Origin: a bacterium
GTDB lineage: Bacteria > Auribacterota > Tritonobacteria > UBA1439
DNA length: 64,000 nucleotides
Direction of reading: 5' to 3'
Assembly: GCA_028716845.1 (NCBI GenBank)
Contig: JAQUPF010000002.1
Span: forward strand, 1 to 64,000
Under the pieces are notes generated by a model. The model was not told the DNA's origin. It did no database searches and saw only the letters and a program-made list of their open reading frames with translations. Positions 33,408 to 41,016 of the stretch are shown one piece after another. Both the position numbers and the translations under genes were made by a program. Position 1 is the first letter of the stretch. Each line of letters starts with the position of its first letter.

Positions 33408-33920
33408 ATGGAGACGAATCCGGCGGTCGGTGGGCGCGTCCGGCACCCGTGCCACGGCGACGGCGAGGTGCTCGGCGTGGACGAGCGGCGCGGGGTCGTG
33501 CGGATCCGCTTCCCGGGGGCGGGGGTGAAGGAGCTGCCGTATCCGTTCCGCGACGGCGGCGTCCCTCCCGGTGCGGCCGGGGGCGCGGTGCTCGTGATGG
33601 GGTTCGCCGGGAGGCCGCCGTGCGGGCCGGGCTGCCGCTGGCGGCTCCTCCTCGGGACGGCCCCGCTCGCGCCGCTCGTCCGCGACATCGGCAGGTGGGC
33701 GAGCGGGAAGGCACGGCTCGAGGGGGCCGACGTCAGCCTGAAGGCGGTGGGCCGGGGGGAGATGGAGCTCCTGATCGCCGGCCGCGGCCGCGACGGCCGC
33801 TGCCGGTGGTGCAGGACCTTCCGCTCGGGCCTGAAGACGGCGATGGGGAGGACCTATGGGAGAGAGGCGCTCCGCGTCGAACGGTCATGCGATTTCGAGA
33901 CGCCGCGACCCGGCGGGTGA
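33408..33920 (+). CDS. Unknown protein with SH3-like N-terminus
   Basis: A 170-residue soluble protein I do not recognise. The N-terminus (GGRVRHPCHGDGEVLGVDER, then RGVVRIRFP) resembles the small barrel found at the start of CarD-type and Tudor-like RNA polymerase or nucleic-acid binding proteins. The rest holds Cys-rich PPCGPGCRWR and CRWCRTFRS, which might bind a metal. A perfect AGGAGGTG Shine-Dalgarno precedes ATG 33408, and an ECF-type promoter motif lies just upstream, so it is a likely sigma target. Its last 65 bases overlap the flippase-like gene in another frame. Confidence 0.6.
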   Translation: METNPAVGGRVRHPCHGDGEVLGVDERRGVVRIRFPGAGVKELPYPFRDGGVPPGAAGGAVLVMGFAGRPPCGPGCRWRLLLGTAPLAPLVRDIGRWASGKARLEGADVSLKAVGRGEMELLIAGRGRDGRCRWCRTFRSGLKTAMGRTYGREALRVERSCDFETPRPGG

Positions 33921-34962
33921 ACCGGAGGCCGCGCGCCGGACGGCGCAGCCGCGCCGGACCGCCCTGTACATCGGGGTGTCGATCATCCTGAGCGTCGGAG
34001 TCCTCGGCTACCTTTTCAGCAAGGTGGGCCCGGGGGAGGTCCTGCGCGCCATCAGGAACGCCTCGCCCGCGGGCCTGCTCGCCTACATGGTCGTGAGCAT
34101 GGTCTCGACGATCCTGCGCAACATCAGGTACCTGGATCTCGTGCGGGGGACGGGGACCGACATCCCCATCACCGGCTGGCAGATGTTCCTCGTGACGCTC
34201 GTCCGGAACCTGTTCTCCGACCTCCTCCCCGCGCGGGTCGGGACGCTCGTCTACGTCGTGCTCCTCAAGGCCCGCTTCGGCTTCCCCGTCGAGATCGGCA
34301 CCTCGGTCTGGGCGATCGCCTTCGTCCTGGACCTCGTCGTGATGGTGCCCCTCATGGCGGTCGGGATCGGGGTGGTCGGCGCCGTGCGGCTCGGCGTCTC
34401 CCCCCCCCTCCTCTGGAGCGTCGCCGGCGCCTTCTTCCTCCTTACCGTCCTCGCCTACCGCTACCTCCCCGGCATCATGCGCCTCGCGGGGCGGCTCGCG
34501 CGCCGGCTGCGCCGGGCGGCCAGCCTCGGCGACAAGCTCGTCCTGACGGCGTCCGAGATCGAGACCATCCACCGCGCGGGCATCTTCTGGCGGGTGATCA
34601 TCCTCTCCGTCTTCGTGCGCGTGCTCAAGTACGCCTGCATCGCGTTCCTCGTCTACGCGATCCTCAACCCGATCGACCCGGAGACGTACACGCTGCGCGG
34701 CATCGGCTACTGGCCGGTCTTCGTCGGCGCGTCGCTCGCCGAACTTTCCGCGAGCACCCCGATGAGCGGCATCGGCGGATTCGGCGCCTATGAGGGCGTC
34801 TGGACGGGGGCCTTCCACCTCCTGGGCTACCCGAAGGGCCTCGCCTTCCTCTCCGGCATCTCCGCGCACGTCATCACGCAGGTGTTCGGCTACTCGATCG
34901 GCGCCGTCGCGATGCTCATCCTCGCGGCCCCCCTCATCCGCCGGAGGAGGCGGCGCGGCTGA
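33856..34962 (+). CDS. Flippase-like membrane protein (LPG synthase TM/UPF0104 fold)
   Basis: A 368-residue integral membrane protein of the lysylphosphatidylglycerol-synthase transmembrane/AglD family, with about eight helices. Recognisable parts: YIGVSIILSVGVLGYLFSKV, LRNIRYLDLVRGTGTDI, NLFSDLLPARVGTL (the family PxRxG-type loop) and a C-terminal SGIGGFGAYEGVWTGAFHLL. These proteins are thought to move or modify lipid-linked molecules. It starts inside the previous gene and is co-transcribed, so an envelope output of the ECF system is likely. A second member of the family lies at 51168-52142. Confidence 0.82.
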   Translation: MGERRSASNGHAISRRRDPAGEPEAARRTAQPRRTALYIGVSIILSVGVLGYLFSKVGPGEVLRAIRNASPAGLLAYMVVSMVSTILRNIRYLDLVRGTGTDIPITGWQMFLVTLVRNLFSDLLPARVGTLVYVVLLKARFGFPVEIGTSVWAIAFVLDLVVMVPLMAVGIGVVGAVRLGVSPPLLWSVAGAFFLLTVLAYRYLPGIMRLAGRLARRLRRAASLGDKLVLTASEIETIHRAGIFWRVIILSVFVRVLKYACIAFLVYAILNPIDPETYTLRGIGYWPVFVGASLAELSASTPMSGIGGFGAYEGVWTGAFHLLGYPKGLAFLSGISAHVITQVFGYSIGAVAMLILAAPLIRRRRRRG

Positions 34963-34994
34963 GCCCCCCGCGCCCCGCACCGGCGACGGGGGAC

Positions 34995-35110
34995 GAATCA
35001 ACCGCTGATGGGCACGGATCATCACGGATGTGCGCCGATCCCGCAGAAGAATAATCCGGGAATATCCGCCCGGAATCCGTGAAGATCCGCGGCGAGTAAT
35101 CCCTCATCAC
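34995..35110 (+). repeat. Dispersed CACGGAT intergenic element
   Basis: Left arm GCTGATGGGCACGGATCATC then ACGGATGTGCGCCGATC; right arm AATATCCGCCCGGAATCCGT then GAAGATCCGCGGCGAG. It occupies the first part of the 308-base gap after the flippase-like gene; the remainder (35111-35270) holds an AT-rich promoter region and no gene I can support. Confidence 0.72.
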
Positions 35111-35194
35111 ATGCGGCGGATTGTCGTGCGCGCCCCCGGCCCTGCGTCATTTCGACATCCCGGCCCCGGGCTTCTTATATAGTAATAATTATTG

Positions 35195-35223
35195 TTGACA
35201 TTAATCCGACCCGATGATACATT
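35195..35223 (+). promoter_or_regulatory. Sigma-70-type promoter, TTGACA-17-TACATT
   Basis: A consensus TTGACA at 35195-35200 and TACATT at 35218-35223, spacer 17, follow an AT-rich tract (35173-35194) that may act as an UP element. It should drive the DUF362 operon starting at 35271. Confidence 0.72.
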
Positions 35224-35270
35224 TCCCTTCGTGCATGAGGATTGTTCGCACCTGACCTGAGGATCGCCGG

Positions 35271-36602
35271 ATGAAGGGGATGTGCCCGTGGGGCGGGCGT
35301 GGGATGACGCGGCGCGAGTTCATCCGTACCGCCGGGGCGGGGACGGCCGGCCTCGCCCTCTCCCTGAAGGCCGGCCTTGTCCGGAACGCCTGGGCCGACG
35401 ATGCCGAGCAGTCGCTCGTCCTGCGGGTCGCCAACATACCCGAGAACCCGTTCGTGCTCGGCGGGAATCACCACGCCGGCCTCGACACCCTCCTCCACGT
35501 CTTCTCGGCCGGGGAGCGGCGTCTCTACCGCTCGGTGGAGTCGCTCGACCTCCTCGCCGGCCCGGACGGGATCATCCGCGCGGACGACGTTGTCGTCATC
35601 AAGGTCAACGCACAGTGGTGCTACCGCGGGGCCACGAACACCGACGTCCTCCGCGGCCTCATCCAGCGGATCATCGAGCACCCGGACGGCTTCACCGGCG
35701 AGATCGTCATCATCGAGAACGGCCAGGGGCGCGGCAGCTTCGATTGCGACCAGGACGCCGGCGACCTCGGCCCCGGCGTCCACGCGAACGCCCTCGACCC
35801 GTCCCAGTCGTTCAACGCGGTCATCGCCATGTTCGCCCCGCATGTCCCCATCAGCGCCTACCTCCTCGACGGCATCAGCGGCGTCGAACTCGGCGCCGAC
35901 GACCAGGTGAACGACGGCTACGTGCGCATGGGCTTCGTCACCTACCCGAGGATCACGACGGCGTTCGGCACGAGGATCGACCTGAAGAACGGGATCTGGA
36001 ACGGGAGCGCCTACGAGGACCGCCTCCGGCTCATCAGCATCCCGGTCCTGAAGGACCACGGCGGCGCGTGGGTGACCGCCGCCCTCAAGCTCTCCTACGG
36101 CATCCTCTCGATGCACCTCGCCCCGAGCGGCGGCGGCCCCTACCATTACGACGAACTGGGGACGGCGACCGGGACGATCTGGTCGGCGGTGCGCCCGGCC
36201 GACATGCACATCCTCGACGCCATCTACTCCGTGAAGGGCGGAGGCCCGTACTGCGGCACCTACAACGAGTCGCTCGCGCCCCGGACGGCGACGCTCATGG
36301 CATCCGTCGACCCGGTCGCCCTCGACTACGTCGCCTCCAAGTACGTCCTCCATCCGGTCACCGGGAATCCGCTGCACCACCCCGACGGCGCCGGCCGGTT
36401 CAGCGCGGCGCTCGCGCAGGCGGAGTCCGTCATCCGCGCGAACGGCCGCCTCGCCAACGCCCGGGAGCAGTCCATCGCGAGGGCGGACGGCGTGCGGGGG
36501 ACGATCAACCTGCTGGGAAAACGGCACCGGGAGGGGAAGGCGACGGCGGAGGATGTCCGCCGTCTCCTCGGCTACTACCACGGCGGGGGCTGGGTGTCAT
36601 GA
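35271..36602 (+). CDS. Tat-exported DUF362 protein
   Basis: A 443-residue DUF362 protein. The leader contains a twin-arginine motif, TRREFIRTAGAGTAGLALS, ending near AWA, so a folded, possibly cofactor-binding protein is exported. The DUF362 core includes DDVVVIKVNAQWCYRGATNT, LISIPVLKDHGGAWVTAALK and ASVDPVALDYVASKYV. Unlike the paralogue at 44012 it has no ferredoxin domain. Function of the family is unclear, with redox roles suspected. ATG 35271 (GAGG upstream) or 35304, just before the Tat motif, may be the start. ATGA overlap with the calcium-repeat gene suggests that the two secreted products work together. Confidence 0.83.
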   Translation: MKGMCPWGGRGMTRREFIRTAGAGTAGLALSLKAGLVRNAWADDAEQSLVLRVANIPENPFVLGGNHHAGLDTLLHVFSAGERRLYRSVESLDLLAGPDGIIRADDVVVIKVNAQWCYRGATNTDVLRGLIQRIIEHPDGFTGEIVIIENGQGRGSFDCDQDAGDLGPGVHANALDPSQSFNAVIAMFAPHVPISAYLLDGISGVELGADDQVNDGYVRMGFVTYPRITTAFGTRIDLKNGIWNGSAYEDRLRLISIPVLKDHGGAWVTAALKLSYGILSMHLAPSGGGPYHYDELGTATGTIWSAVRPADMHILDAIYSVKGGGPYCGTYNESLAPRTATLMASVDPVALDYVASKYVLHPVTGNPLHHPDGAGRFSAALAQAESVIRANGRLANAREQSIARADGVRGTINLLGKRHREGKATAEDVRRLLGYYHGGGWVS

Positions 36603-37453
36603 GGACGGCGCGCCTCGCTGCCGCGATTTTCCTCCTCGCCGCGGCCGCCGCCCGAGGCGCCGACCTCGTCTTCCCGTCGGGCGCGGCGATCTCCGTGTCG
36701 AGGTCCCCTTCCTCGCTCCTGCTCGTGCCGGGAGAGCCGATCGACGTCCGCGTCGAGATCCTGAACGACACCGACGCGCCACTCCGCGGCGTCTACCACG
36801 CCGAGCATCTGCCCGCCTGGACCGGTCTCGAGACGATCGCCGTCACGATGAACGGCCTCCCGGTCGATGATTACCTGTACGAGCACTCCGTCCACGACAT
36901 CCACCCGGGCGCGCGCCTCCACGGCTGGATCATGGAGGAGCCGGGCCGCTACGACGGGATGGACAATCCGCTGCCGGCCGGCGGCGTGCTCGTCATCGAC
37001 TACCGCCTCACCGCGGCCTCCGCCGAGGCGGGCGCGGACTGGCCGCCCTACTTCTTCTCCGCCGAGCGCCTCGCGGACGCGCCCGAGCTGTACTTCGGCT
37101 ACTGCGACGCGACGCTCCTCATCAACGAGGACGCCGACGCCGACGGCATGGCCGACGAATGGGAGCTCCGCCACTTCGGCGACCTCTCCCGCGACGGAAC
37201 CGGCGACGGGGACGGGGACGGCGTCACCGACGCCGAGGAGTTCCGCCTCGACCTGGACCCTTGGAACGACGACACCGACGGCGACGGCGTCACGGACGGC
37301 CTCGAGATCCTCTTCGGCACAGATCCGCGGGACGGGGGTTCGAGGCCCTCCGCCATCGGCGTCAACTTCCAGCCCCCTCCGGGCCGCGTCCCGGCCGGTT
37401 TCCTCCCCTGGGGCGTCGAACCCTACCGGACCGGCCTCTTCGGCTGGCGGTAG
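36599..37453 (+). CDS. Exported protein with thrombospondin type 3-like calcium repeats
   Basis: A 284-residue secreted protein: signal peptide (to AAARG), a beta-sandwich-like region (PGEPIDVRVEILNDTDAPLR, then VLVIDYRLTAAS), and a C-terminal run of Asp-rich calcium loops, NEDADADGMADEWE, GTGDGDGDGVTDAEE and DDTDGDGVTDGLE, characteristic of thrombospondin type 3 repeats. The calcium loops are probably a stiff spacer or adhesion element. It overlaps the DUF362 stop by four bases. Confidence 0.8.
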   Translation: MRTARLAAAIFLLAAAAARGADLVFPSGAAISVSRSPSSLLLVPGEPIDVRVEILNDTDAPLRGVYHAEHLPAWTGLETIAVTMNGLPVDDYLYEHSVHDIHPGARLHGWIMEEPGRYDGMDNPLPAGGVLVIDYRLTAASAEAGADWPPYFFSAERLADAPELYFGYCDATLLINEDADADGMADEWELRHFGDLSRDGTGDGDGDGVTDAEEFRLDLDPWNDDTDGDGVTDGLEILFGTDPRDGGSRPSAIGVNFQPPPGRVPAGFLPWGVEPYRTGLFGWR

Positions 37454-37480
37454 CCGCCCCCCGCTTTCTTATCCGCACAC

Positions 37481-37592
37481 ATTTATGCCGCGGATGAACG
37501 CGGATCCACGCGGATTAAATGAAGGACAAGGAAGGGTGTTGATCGGACGCATGCCTGATCAGCGATAATCCGCGTCAATCCGCGGCAAGGCA
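37481..37592 (+). repeat. Dispersed element with perfect inverted ends
   Basis: TGCCGCGGAT at 37486-37495 and ATCCGCGGCA at 37578-37587 are exact inverted copies, with CGCGGATCCACGCGGATT inside the left arm and AATCCGCGTCAATCC in the right. It sits in the 183-base gap before the MBL-fold gene and could fold as a hairpin of about 100 bases. Confidence 0.8.
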
Positions 37593-37620
37593 CGCCGTCC
37601 CGCGGCCCCGGCCGGTGTGC

Positions 37621-37626
37621 TACAAT
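37621..37626 (+). promoter_or_regulatory. Candidate -10 box TACAAT
   Basis: TACAAT at 37621-37626 lies 10 bases before ATG 37637, so transcription would begin within a few bases of the start codon. No -35 hexamer is visible. Confidence 0.4.
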
Positions 37627-37636
37627 GCCGCCTGAC

Positions 37637-38287
37637 ATGAAGGCGCCGATCGTCATGGGCCTGGTCGTCGGCCCGCTCCAGGTCAACTGCTACATCGTCG
37701 GCTGTCCCGACACGGCCGCCGCCGCCGTCATCGACCCCGGCGGGGACGCCGACGCCGTCGCCCGGCGCCTGGAGTCGTCGGGCCTCGCCCTCCGCGCCGT
37801 CATCAACACCCACGCCCATCCGGACCACACGGGGGGGAACGCCGCCCTCGTGGCCCGGACCGGCGCCCCGCTCCTCATCCACGAGGCGGACGCCCCGCTC
37901 CTCGCCGGCGCCGCGGACCTCGCCGCGATGCTCGGCCTCCCATCCCCGCCGTCGCCGCCGCCGGACCGCCTCCTCCGGGACGGGGACGAAATCGCCGTGG
38001 GCGGAGTTGCGCTCCGCGTCATCCACACCCCGGGCCACACCCCCGGGAGCATCTGCCTGTGGCACCCCGGCGGCGCGGGCGCGTCGCCCCTCCTCTTCAC
38101 CGGCGACACCGTCTTCGCCGGCGGCGCGGGGAGGACCGACCTGCCCGGCGGATCCCAGGCGCGGCTCCTGGCCTCGATCAGGGACAGGATCATGCCGCTC
38201 CCGGCCGGGACGAGGGTCCTGCCGGGCCACGGCCCGGCGTCGACGCTCCGTCGCGAGCTGCGCGAGAACCCGTTCCTCCTCCCATGA
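37637..38287 (+). CDS. MBL-fold hydrolase, glyoxalase II-like
   Basis: A 216-residue cytoplasmic metallo-beta-lactamase-fold hydrolase. The metal motif INTHAHPDHTGGNAAL carries the HxHxDH set, and HTPGHTPGSICLW, FTGDTVF and VLPGHGPAS give the remaining ligands. NCYIVG and AGRTDLPGGS place it in the small glyoxalase II/YcbL group, acting on thioesters or similar substrates. The frame also offers ATG 37625, which overlaps the -10 box, and ATG 37655; 37637 is preferred. ATGA overlap with the recombinase gene. Confidence 0.9.
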   Translation: MKAPIVMGLVVGPLQVNCYIVGCPDTAAAAVIDPGGDADAVARRLESSGLALRAVINTHAHPDHTGGNAALVARTGAPLLIHEADAPLLAGAADLAAMLGLPSPPSPPPDRLLRDGDEIAVGGVALRVIHTPGHTPGSICLWHPGGAGASPLLFTGDTVFAGGAGRTDLPGGSQARLLASIRDRIMPLPAGTRVLPGHGPASTLRRELRENPFLLP

Positions 38288-39204
38288 CGACCCGCGGCGA
38301 CAAGCGGCCGGACGCGATCCCGGCCATCCTCGGCGAGTTCATGAACTACCTCGAGGTGGAGCGGGGGCTCTCCCCGCACACGGTCGCCGCCTACCGCCGC
38401 GACCTCTCGCGCTTTGTCGGCTTCCTCTCGCGGAGGGGGATCGGCACGATGGACGACGCCTCGAGGGCCGACATCGGGGAGCACCTCCTCGCCGAGAAGG
38501 AGCGGGGCCAGTCCCCCGCCTCGCTCGCCCGGGCGCTCGCGGCCGTCAAGGCGTTCTTCCGCTTCCTCGCGGCGCACCGCTTCGTGCGCGCGGACATCGC
38601 CGACGTCCTCGAGGCGCCGAAGAAGTGGCGGCACCTGCCGGAGGTGCTCACCGTGGACGAGGCCGGCCGGCTCCTCGCCGCCCCGGACGCCGCGACCCTC
38701 TACGGCCGCAGGGACAGGGCCCTCCTCGAGGTGATGTACGCCACCGGTGTGCGGGTCTCCGAGGCGGCGGGGCTGCGCCTCCCGGACGTGAACCTGGACG
38801 GCGGCTACCTGCGCTGCATGGGGAAGGGATCCCGCGAGCGGATCGTCCCGCTCGGCCGGGAGGCGCGGCGGGCGATCGAGGAGTACCTCGCCGAGGGCAG
38901 GCCGCGCCTCGCCCGCGGGCGCGCGGCCGAGGAGCTCTTCCTCACGCGGCGCGGGAGGCCGTTCACGCGGCTCGGCATCTGGAAGGTCGTCAAGGGATAC
39001 GCGGCGAAGGCCGGGATCGGGAAGGAGGTCACCCCCCACACCCTCCGCCACTCCTTCGCCACGCACCTCCTCTCGCGCGGCGCCGACCTGCGAGTCGTGC
39101 AGGAGATGCTCGGCCACGCGGACATCGCGACGACGCAGACCTACACGCACGTCGACAGGGACCGGCTCAAGAGCGTCCACAAGAAATACCACCCGAGGGG
39201 GTGA
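38284..39204 (+). CDS. xer: Tyrosine recombinase, XerC/XerD type
   Basis: A 306-residue site-specific recombinase of normal Xer length. The N-terminal SAM-like domain (MNYLEVERGLSPHTVAAYRR) is followed by the catalytic domain with Arg in YATGVRVSEAAGL, Lys in GKGSRERIVPL, HTLRHSFATHLL, and Tyr in HADIATTQTYTHV. It most likely resolves chromosome dimers at dif; no dif site is visible nearby and no phage or integron genes flank it, so a chromosomal rather than mobile role is favoured. I cannot tell XerC from XerD. Confidence 0.93.
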   Translation: MTTRGDKRPDAIPAILGEFMNYLEVERGLSPHTVAAYRRDLSRFVGFLSRRGIGTMDDASRADIGEHLLAEKERGQSPASLARALAAVKAFFRFLAAHRFVRADIADVLEAPKKWRHLPEVLTVDEAGRLLAAPDAATLYGRRDRALLEVMYATGVRVSEAAGLRLPDVNLDGGYLRCMGKGSRERIVPLGREARRAIEEYLAEGRPRLARGRAAEELFLTRRGRPFTRLGIWKVVKGYAAKAGIGKEVTPHTLRHSFATHLLSRGADLRVVQEMLGHADIATTQTYTHVDRDRLKSVHKKYHPRG

Positions 39205-39256
39205 CGGCGGAGGGGCGGGCCGGGCGGGCCCGCGGCAACGGGAGGGAGGCGGCGAC

Positions 39257-39820
39257 ATGATTCGGATCGGCCAGACGATTCCCGACCTCGAGGTCGAGGC
39301 GTACCAGGATGACGAGATCAGGAAGATCAGGCTCGCCGGATACCGCGGCAGGTGGCTCATCCTCATCTTCTACCCGGCGGATTTCACCTTCGTCTGCCCG
39401 ACCGAGCTCGAGGAGGCGGCGAACTACCACGACGAGTTCCGCAGGCTCGGGGCGGAGATCATGAGCGTGAGCACCGACACGGCGTTCGTCCACAAGGCGT
39501 GGCACGACCACTCCCCCGCGATCGGAAAGATCAGATTCCCCATGATCGCCGACCCCACCGGGGCGATGTGCAGGGCCTTCGGCACCCTCATCGAGGAGGA
39601 GGGGCTCTCGCTCAGGGGGAGCTTCGTCGTCGATCCCCAGGGCGTCCTCCGGGCGTTCGAGATGCACGACAACGCCATCGGCCGCAGCGCCGCGGAGCTC
39701 CTCCGGAAGCTCCAGGCGGCGAAGTTCGTCAGCGAGCACGCAGGGAAGGTCTGCCCGGCGAGCTGGAAGCCCGGCCAGGAGCCGCTCACCCCGGGGATGG
39801 ACCTCGTGGGGAAGATCTGA
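39257..39820 (+). CDS. Peroxiredoxin, AhpC/Prx1 type
   Basis: A 187-residue typical 2-Cys peroxiredoxin that reduces hydrogen peroxide and alkyl peroxides. The peroxidatic cysteine lies in FYPADFTFVCPTELEE (residue about 47) and the resolving cysteine in GKVCPASWKPG near the C-terminus. GRSAAELLRKLQA is also typical. A GGGAGG site upstream supports ATG 39257. No dedicated reductase gene (AhpF or AhpD) adjoins, so thioredoxin is the likely reductant. Confidence 0.95.
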   Translation: MIRIGQTIPDLEVEAYQDDEIRKIRLAGYRGRWLILIFYPADFTFVCPTELEEAANYHDEFRRLGAEIMSVSTDTAFVHKAWHDHSPAIGKIRFPMIADPTGAMCRAFGTLIEEEGLSLRGSFVVDPQGVLRAFEMHDNAIGRSAAELLRKLQAAKFVSEHAGKVCPASWKPGQEPLTPGMDLVGKI

Positions 39821-39839
39821 ACGGCCGGAGCGGGACGGC

Positions 39840-41003
39840 ATGGACGTGAAGACGGCGATGCGTGGCGCGGCCGCGGCGGGCAGCCGCCTCCCGGCCGGGC
39901 CCGCCGCGCTCCTCCTCGCCGCGGGCCTCCTCGCCCTCCTTGCCCTCGATCCGCCCCCCCTCGACGGGTGGGGGCGCCGGATCGAGGACGCCGTCGCGCG
40001 CCTTCTCACCCCCCCGCCGGGAGAGCCCGCCGCCTGCGTCGTCACGCTCGACGGCGTCTCCCCCTGGCCGCCGGCCGACACGGCCCTCCTCATCGACCGG
40101 ATCGCGGACGCGGCGCCGCGGGCGATCGGCATCGCCGCCTGCGCGGAGGCGCCGCCGGACGCCGCCCTCGAGGAGGCCGTCCGCCGCGCCGGGAACGTGG
40201 CGACCGGCTACGAGTTCCGGTTCGGAGGCGCGGGCGGCGGGGACGCGGCACCGATCGAGGGGTCGAGGATTGTCTTCATCACCGATCCGTGGGGCGCGCA
40301 CGTCCGCCGCATCCCGCGGGCCGCGGGCATCGCGTGTGCGCCGGCGGCCTCGACTGCGGCGGCGGCGACCGGCTTCACCAACCCTGCGGCGGGGGCGACG
40401 GACGCGAGGGGCGGCATCCCGCTCGTCTGCGCCATGGGGGACGGGGTCTACCGCAATCTCGCCCTCTCGCTCGCCGCCCTCGCCGCCGGCTCCCCGCGCC
40501 TCACGCTCCGGTTGAGCGGCGGCGCCGTCACCGGGATCGACATCGGCGGCCGGCTCGTGAAGACCGGCCCCGGAGGGGAGATGCGGCCCCGGCCGTCGCG
40601 GCGGGAAGAGGCCCCCCCGGTGCTGCCGGCCTCGGACATCCTCTCGGGCGCCGCGGGGGCCGACCGGCTCTGCGGCAGGATCGTCCTCATCGGCGGCGCC
40701 CGGCCGGGGGAGGCCTCCGCCGCCGAGGCCCAGGCGGCGGCGGCCGCGTGCATCCTCCGCGGCAGGGCGATCGGGAGCTCCCGCCTCGCGGCGGCGGTCG
40801 CGGCGGCCCTCACGGCGCTCATCCCGGCGGCCGCGTGGCTCGCCGGCGGGGGTATGCGGCGGAGGGGGCTCGTTGCGGCGGGGGGGGCGGCGGCGGCCGT
40901 CGCGGCGGCGATCCTGTTCCTCGAACTGCGGGACGAGGCGGTGAACCTCCTCTACCCCCTCGCGGCCGCGCTCCTCGCGCTCGCGCTCCCGCCGTGGCGA
41001 TGA
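39840..41003 (+). CDS. CHASE2-like sensor protein without an output domain
   Basis: A 387-residue membrane protein. One N-terminal helix (PAALLLAAGLLALLAL) leads to an extracytoplasmic domain of about 250 residues that resembles CHASE2: an early DGVSPWPPADTALLIDRI, a mid-region ATGFTNPAAG and then GDGVYRNLALSLAALAAG. Three C-terminal helices follow and the protein ends at PPWR. CHASE2 proteins normally continue into a cyclase, kinase or phosphatase; none is here and the next gene is on the other strand. It could signal through a partner. Confidence 0.6.
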   Translation: MDVKTAMRGAAAAGSRLPAGPAALLLAAGLLALLALDPPPLDGWGRRIEDAVARLLTPPPGEPAACVVTLDGVSPWPPADTALLIDRIADAAPRAIGIAACAEAPPDAALEEAVRRAGNVATGYEFRFGGAGGGDAAPIEGSRIVFITDPWGAHVRRIPRAAGIACAPAASTAAAATGFTNPAAGATDARGGIPLVCAMGDGVYRNLALSLAALAAGSPRLTLRLSGGAVTGIDIGGRLVKTGPGGEMRPRPSRREEAPPVLPASDILSGAAGADRLCGRIVLIGGARPGEASAAEAQAAAAACILRGRAIGSSRLAAAVAAALTALIPAAAWLAGGGMRRRGLVAAGGAAAAVAAAILFLELRDEAVNLLYPLAAALLALALPPWR

Positions 41004-41016
41004 CGCGGGCGGGAGG

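Noticed and set aside
38284-39204. Integrase marking a mobile element
   Set aside because: Length and motifs are those of a chromosomal Xer recombinase, with no attachment repeats, tRNA or phage genes around.
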